Below, in pieces: positions 1-10,810 of a DNA stretch of 64,000 nt. The notes beneath the pieces were generated by a model, which saw only the letters and a program-made list of their open reading frames with translations, did no database searches and had not been told where the DNA came from. The position numbers and the translations under genes were made by a program. The number at the start of each line of letters is the position of its first letter. The first letter of the stretch is position 1. The stretch comes from Apteryx mantelli (Eukaryota; Chordata; Aves; Apterygiformes; Apterygidae). The stretch lies in NCBI RefSeq assembly GCF_036417845.1, contig NW_027118693.1:5466001-5530000 (forward strand). The letters run 5' to 3'.

Positions 1-194
1 TATAACAGAAGGACAACGGAAGCCTGTTGCGGGGTCCGAGGGCCCCACAGAACTGGCGTTCCCCGTGCTACAACAGAATGGTCAGGGGAAATGGGAACCA
101 CATGATTGGAAAAATTTTACAACAAGCCGCCAAGGGTTGGGAGCCCTTGGAGCTGAGGCAAAAGGGGGGCACCCAATTTGGAATAATGGTACTC
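1..194 (+). pseudogene. C-terminal fragment of Env surface subunit (SU)
   Basis: Frame 2 is open from the window edge into the A-rich tract. It reads as a hydrophilic stretch rich in W, N, T, G and Q, with an N-glycosylation sequon (N-G-T) just before the tract. Its position directly upstream of a furin-type cleavage site and a TM subunit is what identifies it as SU. The TM subunit is in a different frame, so the SU and TM frames are not continuous through the A/G tract and the element cannot make a normal Env as it stands. The rest of SU is outside the window. Confidence 0.6.
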
Positions 195-246
195 AAAAAA
201 AAAAAAAAAAAGGAAAAAAAGGAAAAAAAAAAAAAAGAAAAAAAAA
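195..246 (+). repeat. A/G homopurine tract inside env
   Basis: About 52 bases of almost pure A with a few G interruptions lie between the SU and TM parts of env. The tract encodes a run of lysines in one frame and coincides with the change of reading frame. It looks like an expanded slippage-prone tract rather than ordinary env sequence, but an assembly artefact is possible. Confidence 0.8.
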
Positions 247-294
247 TGGTGGAAAAATATAACAGGGAACAGGACCGCCACCCGTAGTAAACGG

Positions 295-954
295 GTGGCC
301 GTAGGGCTCTCACCAAATTGTGATGATAAGGTTACCCTACTCAGCCCCACTGAAAGAGTGTTTTTGTCTCTCTTCGTGCCTGGGGCAACAGCAGGCAACG
401 CCCTGAACCAGATCGGCCGATTGGCTTGCTGGGCTGGGAAGCAAGCTAACATCACCACTGAGATAATAGAGAGCCTATTAGAGGATCAAGGTAGTTTGCG
501 ACATGCTATTCTGCAAAATAGAGCTGCAATTGATTTTTTGCTATTAGCTCAAGGTCATGGTTGTGAGGATTTTGAGGGTATGTGCTGCATGAATTTGTCT
601 GATCATAGTGAATCCATTCACAAACAATTGCAGTGGTTGAAGGAACACACAGGCAAAATCCGTCAGAACCATGGGTTATTAGACGAATGGCTAACAAACC
701 TGTTTGGAAATCTACCACAATGGCTAATAGGTTTGCTTACTGAAGGCTTACGCATTCTACTAATCCTTATAGTTGTATGCTTATGTTTATGTGTAATATT
801 AAGCTGTATTAAGAAAGCTCTGCTGAAAGTAGTGAACCAAGCCTGGATTGCTCAAAAACAAGAAGGGGGAATTGTGGAGGAATGGTTAAGCGAGAGAGGG
901 CATGATCTGATTAGGATGAGCAATCCTGTTCTCAGGGTAAGGGAAGGAATGTAG
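295..954 (+). CDS. env: Retroviral Env transmembrane subunit (TM), open frame
   Basis: The frame opens well upstream. An R-S-K-R furin-type site at 283-294 directly precedes it, so the mature TM subunit would begin at 295 with Val. The track start is a GTG and is not a true initiator. Counting from 295, Cys9 and Cys45 flank an internal hydrophobic fusion loop, an alpharetrovirus arrangement. A heptad helix leads into the immunosuppressive-like region (about residues 71-89), then CX6CC at Cys90 and Cys97-98. A membrane anchor lies at about residues 152-171, followed by a roughly 48-residue cytoplasmic tail. There are no internal stops over 219 codons. The stop overlaps the first bases of the LTR. 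TM would normally drive membrane fusion as a trimer with SU. Here the SU frame is disrupted upstream, so a working Env is unlikely, although the TM part is well preserved. Confidence 0.85.
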   Translation: MAVGLSPNCDDKVTLLSPTERVFLSLFVPGATAGNALNQIGRLACWAGKQANITTEIIESLLEDQGSLRHAILQNRAAIDFLLLAQGHGCEDFEGMCCMNLSDHSESIHKQLQWLKEHTGKIRQNHGLLDEWLTNLFGNLPQWLIGLLTEGLRILLILIVVCLCLCVILSCIKKALLKVVNQAWIAQKQEGGIVEEWLSERGHDLIRMSNPVLRVREGM

Positions 955-1256
955 GCCAAGGCGAGCAAGCCTTGCAGCGGCCTTGAGCACTACAAAAGAA
1001 GGTATTCACAAAACTGGTAAACAAGTCTGGACGGAACTAGGTTCCATAAATGTCGATGGAGCGCGGACAGCAACCTTGCACCAATCATGTATCCGCTTTA
1101 TACGTAGGGACAGAAACTGTAACCAATCATGTAACTATTGCTAGCACATGCGTATTGCTTGTCGATATATATACTTAGTGTAAGCTCTAATAAAGGGAGA
1201 ACGACCATACTCATATTGAGACTCATCGTTACTCCGGGGTCCCCTCCCTCACTCCA
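950..1256 (+). repeat. 3' LTR of the alpharetrovirus-like provirus
   Basis: The LTR starts with TGTAG right after a purine tract (939-949) and ends in CCA at 1256, giving TG...CA ends and about 307 bp. CCAAT boxes lie at 1081-1085 and 1123-1127. A TATA-like stretch and a poly(A) signal follow. The right end is placed at 1256 because the next bases (acagtctac) match the paralogous empty site at 35680. The six bases from 1257 (acagtc) are the expected right-hand target-site copy. The 5' LTR is outside the window. Confidence 0.85.
1166..1194 (+). promoter_or_regulatory. LTR TATA box and poly(A) signal
   Basis: A TATA-like stretch (1166-1174) is followed only about 15 bases later by AATAAA (1189-1194). 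Such close spacing implies a very short R region, as in alpharetroviral LTRs, where the poly(A) signal sits at the U3/R border. Confidence 0.65.
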
Positions 1257-1477
1257 ACAGTCTACCCCTATGTAGACCATTTCCTTTCCATCCTGCCGCT
1301 TTTGCTCACAAAACTTGTATAAGCCCAAAAGAGAGAACAGTACTACTCTGTGCTGCTTAGCTGGACCTGGCCAACAAGTTAAAGCAGAAGAAGGGGCAGA
1401 GACCCAGGCAAATAGACACAGATTGATCAGCAAGGTCTCATTGCCTGAGAAATATCACAGGCAAAGGGGGACAATCA

Positions 1478-1500
1478 CAGGCAGGCAGGCAGGCAGGCAG
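1478..1500 (+). repeat. (GGCA)n microsatellite
   Basis: Five to six tetranucleotide units, followed shortly by an AAC run at about 1511-1524. The partner in the other arm (35438-35454) has fewer units, a small length difference between paralogs. Confidence 0.9.
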
Positions 1501-3879
1501 TCTAGGAACTCAACAACAACAACAATAAGAATCAAAGAAAAATGAGGTGAAATGCAGCAAAGCAGTTACTTACATTAATCTATGTGCAGGAAACACTATC
1601 AAGGGGAAATAGAAGGCCAGCAGAATTTCTGCAGACCATCATCTCCTTCCCTCTCCTCCCACAACCTTGAGAGAACAATCATCTGGCATGTCTCATTTCA
1701 AGGTTCTTGTAGAGCCTCTTTGAGTCAGCTGCTAATGCCGTTTGTTCTGATGCACTGTGCTGCCAGACAGAAGTAAGCTCTGATTTTTTTTTCCTTTCAA
1801 GTAAAACCACCCAAAGTCCTTTGGTATTCCCTGAAGAATCATGGCCCCCTGTGCTTTCCTGAGATGCTCCTCAGCAGAGTCGGTCTGAGAGGGTGACAGG
1901 ACATTAATTAAAATGATAGCTGGTACCCAGGTGACCTAATCCCTGCAGAACTGTAGATCCATTTTGTGAGGCAGCCTAAGAGAGAGAAACACCAAATCTT
2001 TAAAAGTGCTATCAAGAAATGTAATTTGTGAAAGCAGCTTCTGTGGAGCTACTGTCACACTCCCTGCCTTGTCTTTCTAATGTTGGACATCGAAAGGATA
2101 GATTTTAAATGTTCAAGAGGTAGACACCTTAGGTTGCCTTAGGTTAGTCAGTGGAGTTTAGGACATGATTCAACTTTTCACAAAATGGATTTCTAAAGGA
2201 GAGGAGAGGAACAGATTCCTCCTCTCTAAGGGCAGAGGGAGGCTGGAGTGACAGAGTGACATCTAGGCATCTTCATTGCAGACCTCTGGGAGCTCTTCAG
2301 CAGTGAGACATTGGTTCCTAAGGGCCACCTGACTATCTTCTACCCCTCCAAAAGGAAGTGTGAACCTGAGGGTTCAGAGTTATAACTGCCAACATAATGC
2401 AGACCTCTCTTACCATCTTAATGCATCTAAGTTAGGACTAGGCACCTCTCTTTTGACCTCTGAAGTGTTCACCTGAAGTTCAGTGAGAGCAATCTCATCC
2501 GTGGTGGCACTGAGCAAGGCTTTCCCTTTCCCTGAGTATAGGCAGGCTCTTAGTCCACCTCCTTTGTACTCAGTGGACAGCCCCAGCAGAGCACAAGCCT
2601 CTGCCCATAGGCTTGTTACTGAACTCCAGTGTTCCCAGGGGACTATTGGACCCTGTCTTTGTCTAAGCTGGGCTCTAGACCTCTTCTTGTTTCAACCCAT
2701 TTCATCATTTTCCGATACATCCAGGGGGTGCAGAGGAGTGGCTGGAGTAGCCCAGTGTCCCCTCAATTTCCTCACCAGTCTTTCAGGAAGCATGTCCCCA
2801 TGTCGTTGTGCTTCCAGCTGATGTATCACCTCGTGTAGGGTTGATGCACAGAGACATTTGGCCAGTCTTCCTGCATCTTGGGGTCCATTTTGACCACAGC
2901 ATTTGCTTGCAAAGGGTTTGCGTGAAGGAATTCTGAAGAATGTGTGCTATGAGTGATTGTCCATATGAACTATATCCACCTGTCTCTAGTGAGTGGGATC
3001 ATGTACACCAGTCAGGATGGCATTTTATCCACACTCAGCATCCTTCTATAATTGCAAGGTTGAACAGAGAGCAGCTGTTCCTGGTGGGGGTCTCTGCTGG
3101 ACCAGTTTCCAGCCACACCTGGAGCAATGCTCCAGATGTGACCCCAGTTGTGGCAGCATTTGGCACCACCACAGCCATCCCCTGAGGTCAGGGCTGGTGC
3201 TGCTGGGTGGGGGGAAGCACCAGCCACCGCAGCTAACAGCTCTGGGTGCACAGGGGTGCACACAAGTGATGCTGGGACCCCTCCTTCCCCATGGGACCAA
3301 ACCAGGGGGGACAAGGGGTCCAAAGGGCTCTGGGGAACGTGATGGGGAGACAGAAAGAGCGGAGGAGGCTTGGGAGAGCTTTTGGTAGACAGAAGTGGGT
3401 GAGGAGCAGGAGGAGGGCCCATGACACCCAGGGAAGTGACCAAGAGGTGGAGCTCAGTACTGAACTAATCAGCTAGGGTTTTCTTCATTTTGTTCACTGC
3501 CTGTAGAGCAAGTGTGAAGCTTTCATCACTGAGGCAACTGCTGTCCTTGTGCTTCAAATGATTCCTGGAAACGCACCTGTTAGCTATGAACATGAACTGG
3601 CTTTCAAGCAGAAGCTGGAAGCTTGACTTCCTGCTGCTCTGTGTACCCGGAGGCTGACTCTAAGGTCTTCCAGGCCATGTGTCTCTGCAGCAGGGGCTGG
3701 GGCTGGACCCAGAGAAAGTCATGGCATCTCCCTGGTCCCCCTTGGGAGAAGGAAACTACAGAGACACTGGCCTGCCAAGAGGACTTTGCTGCCCAACCAG
3801 AAGACCATTTCCCAGAGGAGGATCACCATATCAGGAGCTTACAAAGCTCTGTCCCATGCCCTTGAGTTCAGGAGTGCAC

Positions 3880-4530
3880 CCTCAGCAAGTCTGCTGATGA
3901 TAGAGCACTGGGAGGAGTGGCTGATACACCAGATGGTTGCCCTGCCATTCAGAGTGATCTTGACAGGCTGGAGAAAAGGGCAGAGAGGAACCTCATGGAG
4001 TTCAGGAAAGGAAAATGCTAAGTCCTTCACCCAGGGAAGAATGACCCCATGCACCAGTACAGCCTGGGTGCCCCCCAGCTGGAGAGCAGCTCTGCAGAGA
4101 AGGACCTGGGGGTCCTGGTGAACCCCAAGTTGACCGTGAGCCAGCAATGTGCCCTTGCAGCAAAAGCCAATGGCATCCTGGGCTACCTTAGGAAGAGCAT
4201 TGGCAGCAGGTTGAGGGAGGTGATCCTCCCCCTCTACTCAGCACTGGTGAGACCACATCTGGACTGGTGTGTCTAGTTCAGGGCTCCCCAGTACAGGAGA
4301 CACATGGACACATTGGAGCAAGTCCAGCCAAGGGCCACAAAGATGATTAAGGGACTGGAGCATGTCTCATATGCGGAAAGCCTGCGAGACCTGGAATTGT
4401 TTAGCCTGGAGAAGAAAAGGCTCAGAAAAGGCTCTTATCAAGGTTTATAAGCATCTGACAGGAGGAAGTAAAGAAGGTGGAGCCAGAATCTTCTCCGTGG
4501 TGCCCCGTGGCAGGACGAGAGGCCCTTGGA
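3880..4530 (+). mobile_element. CR1 LINE fragment, ORF2 C-terminal part
   Basis: The translated frames carry the CR1 reverse-transcriptase tail: an ADD-type catalytic motif region, L-D-R-L-E-K, G-K-C-x-V-L-H-L, [24 protein letters not shown], then K-x-Y-K-H-L-x-G-G-S-K-E. In this copy the frame is broken by a 2-bp insertion near 3953 and a TAA at about 4019-4021. Its paralog at 32407-33057 keeps the frame open there. The canonical CR1 3' untranslated end is absent. Confidence 0.9.
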
Positions 4531-4611
4531 AGGAGGCGCTCCATTCCCAGAGGGTACACCTCTGAGATATTGTGATCTGAAGGCAACCTGCGCTGAAGCA
4601 GGGACACCCTG

Positions 4612-5610
4612 CATGAGCCAAGAACTATGGTCCGAGAGCATTTGCTCCATGACACATTGCTCACCAAAGTGAGGCTGAACAGCCTGTAGCTCCCCGGGTT
4701 GTCCTTGTGGCCTTTTCTGAGGATGGGCACAACAGCCCTTTTTCAGCTCACTGGGACCTCCCCTCATCTCCACCACCTTTCAGAAATGATAGAGAGCAGC
4801 CTTGCTACGACAGCAGCCAGCTTTCTCAGTGCCCTCAGATGCCACCCATCCAGTCCCTTAGGCTTGTGTGGGCTGAGTTCTTGCAAGTAATCCCTCACTC
4901 AGACCTCATCCACTGCTGGTCACTTTTCCCCTCTGGAGTTCTGACTCTAGGTGCTACGACCCAAGAGACCTTCTTGGTGAAGACTGAAGCCAAGAATGCA
5001 TTGAGTGCCTCAGACCTATCTACATCTGCTACTACTAGATTCCCTGCCCCGTTCAGCAGTGAGCCCACATTTTCCTTTGCATTCTTTTACTGCAGCTGAA
5101 GCAGTAGCAGCTCTTCTTCATGCTCTTGACATCCCTGCAAGTGTCAATCCTACGGGACCTTTGGCTTCCCTAACACCATCCCTACTTCACTGGACAAGAT
5201 TTCTGAATTCCTCCTTTGCAGTTTCTCCCTCCTTCCCATTCCCATATGCTGCCTTATTGCACTGGAGCTCAGGCATGAGTTCCCTCTTCAGCCAAGCTGG
5301 TCTCCTGAGATGTCTAGTAGTTTAACTGAGTATCAGGATGGACCATTCTTGTGCTTGGTGGATGCTGTCCTAAAAGACCTGCTGGCTCTCCCGAGCTACC
5401 CTGCCCTTCAGAGTTGCCTCCCCTTGTCTGACCCATGGAAGAGCTCCATACATCTGAGCTGCACCTTCACACAAAGGGCATCCCCCTCCTCATCTGCTGC
5501 CTTGGTCTCTCCTGAAGAACTTGTACCCTACTGTCGCAGCCCTCCAGTCGTGCGAGTGAACCCACCACATCTCAGTTATTCCAACCATGTGGCAGCCCTG
5601 TGACAGCTTG
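4612..5610 (-). mobile_element. Antisense CR1 LINE fragment, ORF2 endonuclease to RT
   Basis: On the minus strand three ORF2 pieces occur in the expected order. They are an endonuclease motif with V-G-I-T-E-x-W-W (about 5600-5490), a linker piece with E-N-V-G-S-L-L and E-A-L-N-A-F (about 5060-4920), and an early reverse-transcriptase region with W/E-K-K-G and D-P-G-x-Y-R type motifs (about 4870-4620). All frames are broken. The fragment abuts the sense CR1 fragment of the duplicated arm exactly at the outer duplication boundary. Confidence 0.75.
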
Positions 5611-7791
5611 TGTGTCTCCAGTGCCTCCTGCTGTGCCCCAGGCTGCATGCACTTGTGTCTATTTGGGCTGTGCAGCCTCAGCTGTGGCACAAAGCACAGA
5701 TTGGTCATGGGGAAACCTGTGACCAAGGGCCAAGGACACTGTGTGTGCAATGGCCCCACTTCAGAGAAGAGCCATGCTGGCATAGATAGCAGGTGGCAAT
5801 GTAGTGGTGAAAGGAGGTTCCCACTGAGATGGCAAACTGTCTAGTACCCAAGGCCATGGCGAAACAGGGCTGGGCCATGCAGGAATGGCAGGAGAGGGGT
5901 TTGCTGCCCAAGCTGAATCTGCAGCACCTTGAGGCCTGTGGCAGAGGTGAACCAATCTCCAGGCAGGACAAGGTGCCAATGAAGAAGTCCCTGAGCTGGG
6001 ACAGCCTGCAGCGACATGAGTGGAGGCCTTGGTGTGATGTGCCTCCCATCTATGCAGCATGCTTGGATGTAGATGGTTCAGACTTTGCCCAAATGCAGTG
6101 GTGGGATTCAGTTATTCGGGCACAGGTAGGAAACCCGAGGTGCCCTGGGACACTTCCTGAGCAAACACTCCAAAGGGGCATGGTTTTCCTCTAGGTCCCA
6201 TGCTGGATCTGCTAGAAACAGGGGGTTGTGCTGGACACCCCAGGCATCGGACAGGGCACTGCAGGCCTAATATTATGTCACTGAATCGAGTGTCTGCACT
6301 GAAATACATCAGCTGTTTATAATGGAGGGATCTGCATGTTTCTCAGGTTCAGAGTGAGGGGACACCTAGCACTGTGAGGCTTCTACTGTTCAGATGACCA
6401 AGGAAATTCCCCACCTGGCCCCCACCTGATGCTCTAGAAGGATAGAGGTCTCATAGTTGCTCCATCAGAGCAAGCAGACACTGGAACATGCCTTGGACCA
6501 CCTCTGTCTCTTAAAATTTCACCAAGTGTTAGTGGGTCACCAGCTGACTCCCACCCTTCATCTCCACTGATTATAATGGGAGCTTAGCCAAGGAGCTCAC
6601 ATGCAGACATCTCTGTTTTGTTCAGTTCAGCTTTGGCAAGGAGGATCCCACCTCCAGTGTTTTTGCAGAGCTCTTGGGAGGGATGTGAGTCCCACTCCAT
6701 CCCAGGGGCTTTAAACCAGCAGGAGATGCCTAGATTGACTCATCTGAATCAATACCTGAAGTGTGGGAAAATGAACTCCCGTCTTGCCCCTGCCGAGGTG
6801 TCCTGCCTAGCTAAGAGATGGGAATAGGGGCATCTGGAGTGGGACATTTCCAACTCTCCTAGATAACCATCCTCTGACGAGGCAAACTGCAATACTCTAA
6901 CTGGTCTCTCTCCATTGTTTAGAGAGGGATCATGGATGATTATTTGGGTCTGCCTCAGTGAACATTTCCCAGGAGCAGGGAGCACAAGGGACAGAGAAAA
7001 TCACACCTTCTGCTGGGCCTCAGCTCCTGAGCGGGCCCAGGCTCCTGGATGCAGGGAGTTCATGGCAACAGGGCAGCACTGCCGAGAGATAGCTGCGTCC
7101 AGGAGCAGCTCCTCTGCAAAGAGCGGCAGGGATCCAGGCACTGCCTGCTCTTTCTGACATAAGATGAGACAAGACCGAGAGATGTGAAAGGCAGTCTGGA
7201 GCGGGAAGACAGAGGAGAGCTCATTTGTGGGAGAAATCTTCACAGCCCTTTACACGGTAAGTCTCTGGCTGAAGGACAACACTCCTGAGGTTCCTGGCAG
7301 GGTCACTCTCCTGGTTTCTCCAGGGTGGAGGAGGAGGAGGAGGAGATCATTCAGAGCAGGGATTCCCTCCCACACCATCACCGGGACATGGCATCCAGCT
7401 GCCTTCTCCCAGGGACGCTGCAGGGGGGTGAAGCCAGGGTGTGCACACAGGTCTGCCCAGGGCTATAATTCAGAGCAGTGTCCCTGCGCCCCAGGGTGCT
7501 GTGTGCCCGGGGCAGTGACTCTGCCACTTGCAAGGGTCAGCGCTCAGCCTGCCTGGACAACTCCCCACAGTGCTGCAGGGAGCAGCTCTGGGTAGGAGGA
7601 TGGACCCCCAGCAGGGCAGGTTCATTCCCCTGTTGAAAGAGTGCTGCGTGGGTCAGGACTGCTCACAGCTCCAGCTCTTGCACAGGACCTTCAGAGGGGA
7701 CTTTTCAAGAGGAAGGCAAACGCAGGGTTTTCCTGAAAGAGAAGCTAATTTCCTGAGATGGTGCTTTCAGTTTTCTGCTATCTGGCAAGGG

Positions 7792-8490
7792 GAAAATGGA
7801 AAGGGAGCTGTGAGCTTTGCACAAGGGACTGAGACTCATTAACAGTTTCAATGAGCAGTCAAGGGGTCTGCTAGGACCTTCTGAAAGTGCCTTCACCCAT
7901 CCCTTTGTCTATAGATAGCACCAGCTTCCCCTTTGCTGGCCTCATCAGGGTTTGTCTGACCTGCTGCTTAGCACCTGCAAATGTGGGGATGTCCCTGGAC
8001 AGTGCCCTGCCTGTGGGAGGTTTCTGCAGGGCCAAACTGAGAAAATCAAGGAAGGCGTCGGTGTTGCAGGGACTGACCATGACTTGCTCAAATCCATCCT
8101 CCTATGATGTTTCTGTTAGCAGTTCCCTCTCCTTCACTGCCCACCTCTGCTGCCTAGAGCTGTCCCTGCTGGGAGCTGTTTCTCTGTCCCAATGTCTTTT
8201 CCCAGTTGCTGCTCACAGACCCCATTCCAACCTCTGTGTGCCCACTTCTGCCCTACAGAGACCTCCCACAGGCAGGGCACTGTCCAGAGGCATCTCCATG
8301 CTTGCAGGTGCTAAGGAGCAGGTCAGACAAACCCTGATGAGGCCAGCAGAGGGGAAGCTGGTGTTGTCTGTAGACTAAGGGATGGGTGAAGGCACTTTCA
8401 GAAGGTCTTAGCAGACCCCTTGACTGCTCAGTGAAACTGTTAATGAGTCTCAGTCCCTCGTCCAGAGCTCACAGCTCCATTTCCATTTCA
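7792..8490. repeat. Local inverted repeat with about 240-bp arms
   Basis: 7792-8032 and 8250-8490 are imperfect reverse complements around a loop of roughly 217 bp. Shared landmarks are a block around ctgagactcattaacagttt, the flanking ggcactttcagaagg / ccttctgaaagtgcc pair, and the blocks for cccacaggcagggcactg. The paralogous right arm of the inner duplication has only one copy (about 21700-21990), so the palindrome arose only in this copy. Confidence 0.8.
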
Positions 8491-9849
8491 GCTGCAGTTA
8501 AGGCGCCAGCCCTGTGGGTCCTCCACGGTGCTTTCTTCACGGCAGTGAGAAGCCTCAATCCCCTTCCAACCTGTGAGGCTCCTGGCAATGCATTTCATCA
8601 GGCTGGGGAATGAGCTGACTCTCTCTTAAGGAGAGTCCCTTTAGAGGACCTGTGACTGTTTCTCTTGGGTATCCTGTCAAGCTGCAAGCTGCCCTCCAGA
8701 AGAGCACAGCTTCCCGGTAGCATTTCTGTGATATCTGAGAGTCCTTGGTCTGATCCTGGGAGAGAGAAACTTTGTCACACTCTTCATCACTCTCTCCACC
8801 TCTGGGCTGAAAGAGCAGAATCTGCAAATCTCCACTGTGGAATTGAACTCCTCCACTCCCAGCTCAGTCCACTTTCTTTCTTAGAGGATCTTGTGAGTGT
8901 GCTTCTCCTTTAGCTGGTGAGGTGCAAGCACAGGGCAGTGAGGGGAAAAACTCACTGACAGACCAGGTGCTGTGACCCTGTACAAAGTCACAGTGAGCCC
9001 TTTTTTCCTCTTGGGATGCACAAGTGCTCATGCTGAGAGCAACTGCAATGGCAAAGATTTCCACCCCGTCACACACTGTGCTCCCACAGTGAGATGGAGG
9101 TATTGAAAAACTAAATAAATATATGGTCAGACTCCTCCACTGAAGATCATTTTCTGGAAAAAATGGGTTTCAAAATGTTGAACTACCCTTCCACATCAGG
9201 GGTGGATGTAATCTGCTGCAGGATGTGTACATCAGAGCTAGTCACTTCCCATTCCCCGTGCAGTGCCTGGAGGAAGGGTGCAGATGGTAAATTGGCATGA
9301 GGAGAGGGTCTATCTCCCTGGAATGGAGACGTCTAGAAAGGATCAGGTCACCCCTTGCCTTCACTTGAGGGTTTCTCTGCCTTGCTGGAGTGGGAGCTGG
9401 TGTGAGTGATTCAGGTACAGGCACCTCTGCTCAAGAGGGTAAGGCTGGGGGAGATGAATGCCTCACAAGGATCTTCTCTTTCAGGAACAGCTGGCATGAG
9501 GGCTGTACTCAGCTCTCATTATGGGGAAGAGAGATTATTCCCACTGGGTCACTGGATCAAGTCCCCTCCACCCAGCTCATAGCGCCCATCCCCAGGAATC
9601 CCACCACACAGTAGGGTCAGTTTGACGCCTCCATTTACACCTCTGGCAGAGCAGAACTGACTCCTCTGGAGACCATGGGCAGAGGCCCCTGCTGCGCATG
9701 GCACACTCAGCCAGTGCAAACCAGAGCCCCAGAAAGGGAGCTGCACGAAGAGAGAGGAGAGAGGAAATGTGGGGGTTTCTATGAGAAATGGAAGGGGTTG
9801 GGCTCCGAGAAGCCTGCTCTAACTTGTCACTGTCTTTTTCTCCTTGGAC

Positions 9850-9851
9850 AG
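9850..9851 (+). other. Splice acceptor upstream of OR14-like gene A
   Basis: A pyrimidine-rich stretch ending in ggacag precedes the OR start codon by 23 bases. OR coding exons are usually preceded by untranslated exons, so this AG is the likely acceptor. It supports the ATG at 9875 over an upstream in-frame ATG at 9788 that lies inside the presumed intron. The paralog has an acceptor at the same relative place. Confidence 0.65.
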
Positions 9852-9874
9852 TGCCTCATGCCCAGGGTGAGCAA

Positions 9875-10810
9875 ATGTCCAACAGCAGCTCCCTCAATGA
9901 GTTCCTCCTCCGGGCGTTCGCCAACACGCGGGAGCTGCAGCTCTTGCACTTCTCACTCTTCCTGGGCATCTACCTGGCTGCCCTCCTGGGCAACGGCCTC
10001 ATCATCACAGCCATAGCCTGCGACCACCACCTCCACACCCCCATGTACTTCTTCCTCCTCAACCTCTCCCTCCTCGACCTTGGCACCATCTCTGCCACTG
10101 TCCCCAAATCCATGGCCAATTCCCTGAGCAACACCAGGGCCATTTCCTACTCAGGATGTGCTGCCCAGGTCTTTTTCTCCTTTTTCTTATGCTCAGCAGA
10201 GTTTTATCTCCTCACCATCATGGCATATGACCGCTATGTTGCCATCTGCAGACCCCTGCACTACGGGACCCTCATGGGCAGCAGCGCTTGTGCCAAAATG
10301 GCAGCAGCTGTCTGGGCCACTGGTTTTCTTAATGCTCTCCTGCACACTGCAAACACATTTTCAGTTACATTCTGCCAAGGCAATGTCGTGGAGCAGTTCT
10401 TCTGTGAAGTCCCCCAGATCCTCAAGCTCTCCTGCTCAGACTCCTACATCAGGGACACTGCGGCTCTTGTGATTAGCGCCTGGTTAGGCTTTGGGTGTTT
10501 TGTTTTTATTTTGCTGTCCTATGTGCAGGTCTTCACAGTCGTGCTGAGGATCCCCTCTGAGCAGGGCCGGCACAAAGCCTTTTCCATGTGCCTCCCGCAC
10601 CTGGCTGTGGTCTCCCTCTTTGTCAGCACTACAGCATTTGCCTACCTGAAGCCCTCCTCCCTCTCCTCCCCAGCTCTGGATCTGGTGGTGGCTGTTCTGT
10701 ACGCGGTGCTGCCTCCAGCTGTGAACCCCCTCATCTACAGCTTGAGGAACAAGGAGCTCAAGGAGGCACTGAGGAAACTGATTCAGCTGGTACTAGTTCA
10801 GCAGCAATAG
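9875..10810 (+). CDS. Olfactory receptor, OR14-like, gene A (intact)
   Basis: A single-exon seven-transmembrane odorant receptor of 311 residues, expected in olfactory neuron membranes and signalling through Golf. Seen: sequon N3-S-S, L-L-G-N at 37-40 (TM1), P-M-Y-F-F at 56-60 (TM2), Cys95 and extracellular-loop cysteines 167, 177 and 187, M-A-Y-D-R-Y at 116-121 (end of TM3), K-A-F-S-M-C at 234-239 (TM6) and N-P-L-I-Y at 284-288 (TM7), then a short tail. All key OR motifs are intact. The start at 9875 was chosen over 9788 because it gives the normal OR N-terminus, follows a splice acceptor and matches the 311-residue paralog. The sequence style fits the OR14-like clade expanded in birds; assignment to a named gene is not possible. 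It faces its inverted paralog at 19643-20578. By eye they differ at about 68 of 311 residues with no indels. Confidence 0.95.
   Translation: MSNSSSLNEFLLRAFANTRELQLLHFSLFLGIYLAALLGNGLIITAIACDHHLHTPMYFFLLNLSLLDLGTISATVPKSMANSLSNTRAISYSGCAAQVFFSFFLCSAEFYLLTIMAYDRYVAICRPLHYGTLMGSSACAKMAAAVWATGFLNALLHTANTFSVTFCQGNVVEQFFCEVPQILKLSCSDSYIRDTAALVISAWLGFGCFVFILLSYVQVFTVVLRIPSEQGRHKAFSMCLPHLAVVSLFVSTTAFAYLKPSSLSSPALDLVVAVLYAVLPPAVNPLIYSLRNKELKEALRKLIQLVLVQQQ

Larger units (their letters stand above)
1..1256 (+). mobile_element. 3' end of an alpharetrovirus-like endogenous provirus
   Basis: This is the downstream end of an integrated retrovirus. In order it shows the end of an Env surface-subunit frame, an A/G-rich tract, a dibasic SU/TM cleavage site, an open transmembrane-subunit frame, a polypurine tract at 939-949 and a 3' LTR. 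The internal, cysteine-flanked fusion loop, the CX6CC motif and the short LTR with its poly(A) signal close to the TATA box are alpharetrovirus-type features. Everything 5' of the end of SU lies outside the window. The right boundary is set by comparison with the inverted paralogous arm at 35680, which lacks the element. Confidence 0.9.
1257..4611 (+). repeat. Outer inverted duplication, left arm
   Basis: This 3.35-kb segment recurs as its reverse complement at 32327-35680. The two arms differ in length by about one base. In a roughly 260-bp stretch (3780-4040) I counted about 14 differences including one 2-bp indel. A 64-codon open stretch at 1582-1776 translates identically in both arms. 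No gene was recognised in 1257-3880. The arm ends inside CR1-derived sequence at 4611, where the two copies diverge abruptly. The left end coincides with the retroviral LTR junction. Confidence 0.9.

Noticed and set aside
1582-1776. 64-codon frame identical in both outer arms as a conserved small protein
   Set aside because: Both arms are recent duplicates, so identity reflects common origin rather than selection; no start context or domain is visible.
9788-9874. Upstream in-frame ATG as start of OR gene A
   Set aside because: The extra 29 residues are unlike an OR N-terminus, lie before a clear splice acceptor and have no counterpart in gene B.
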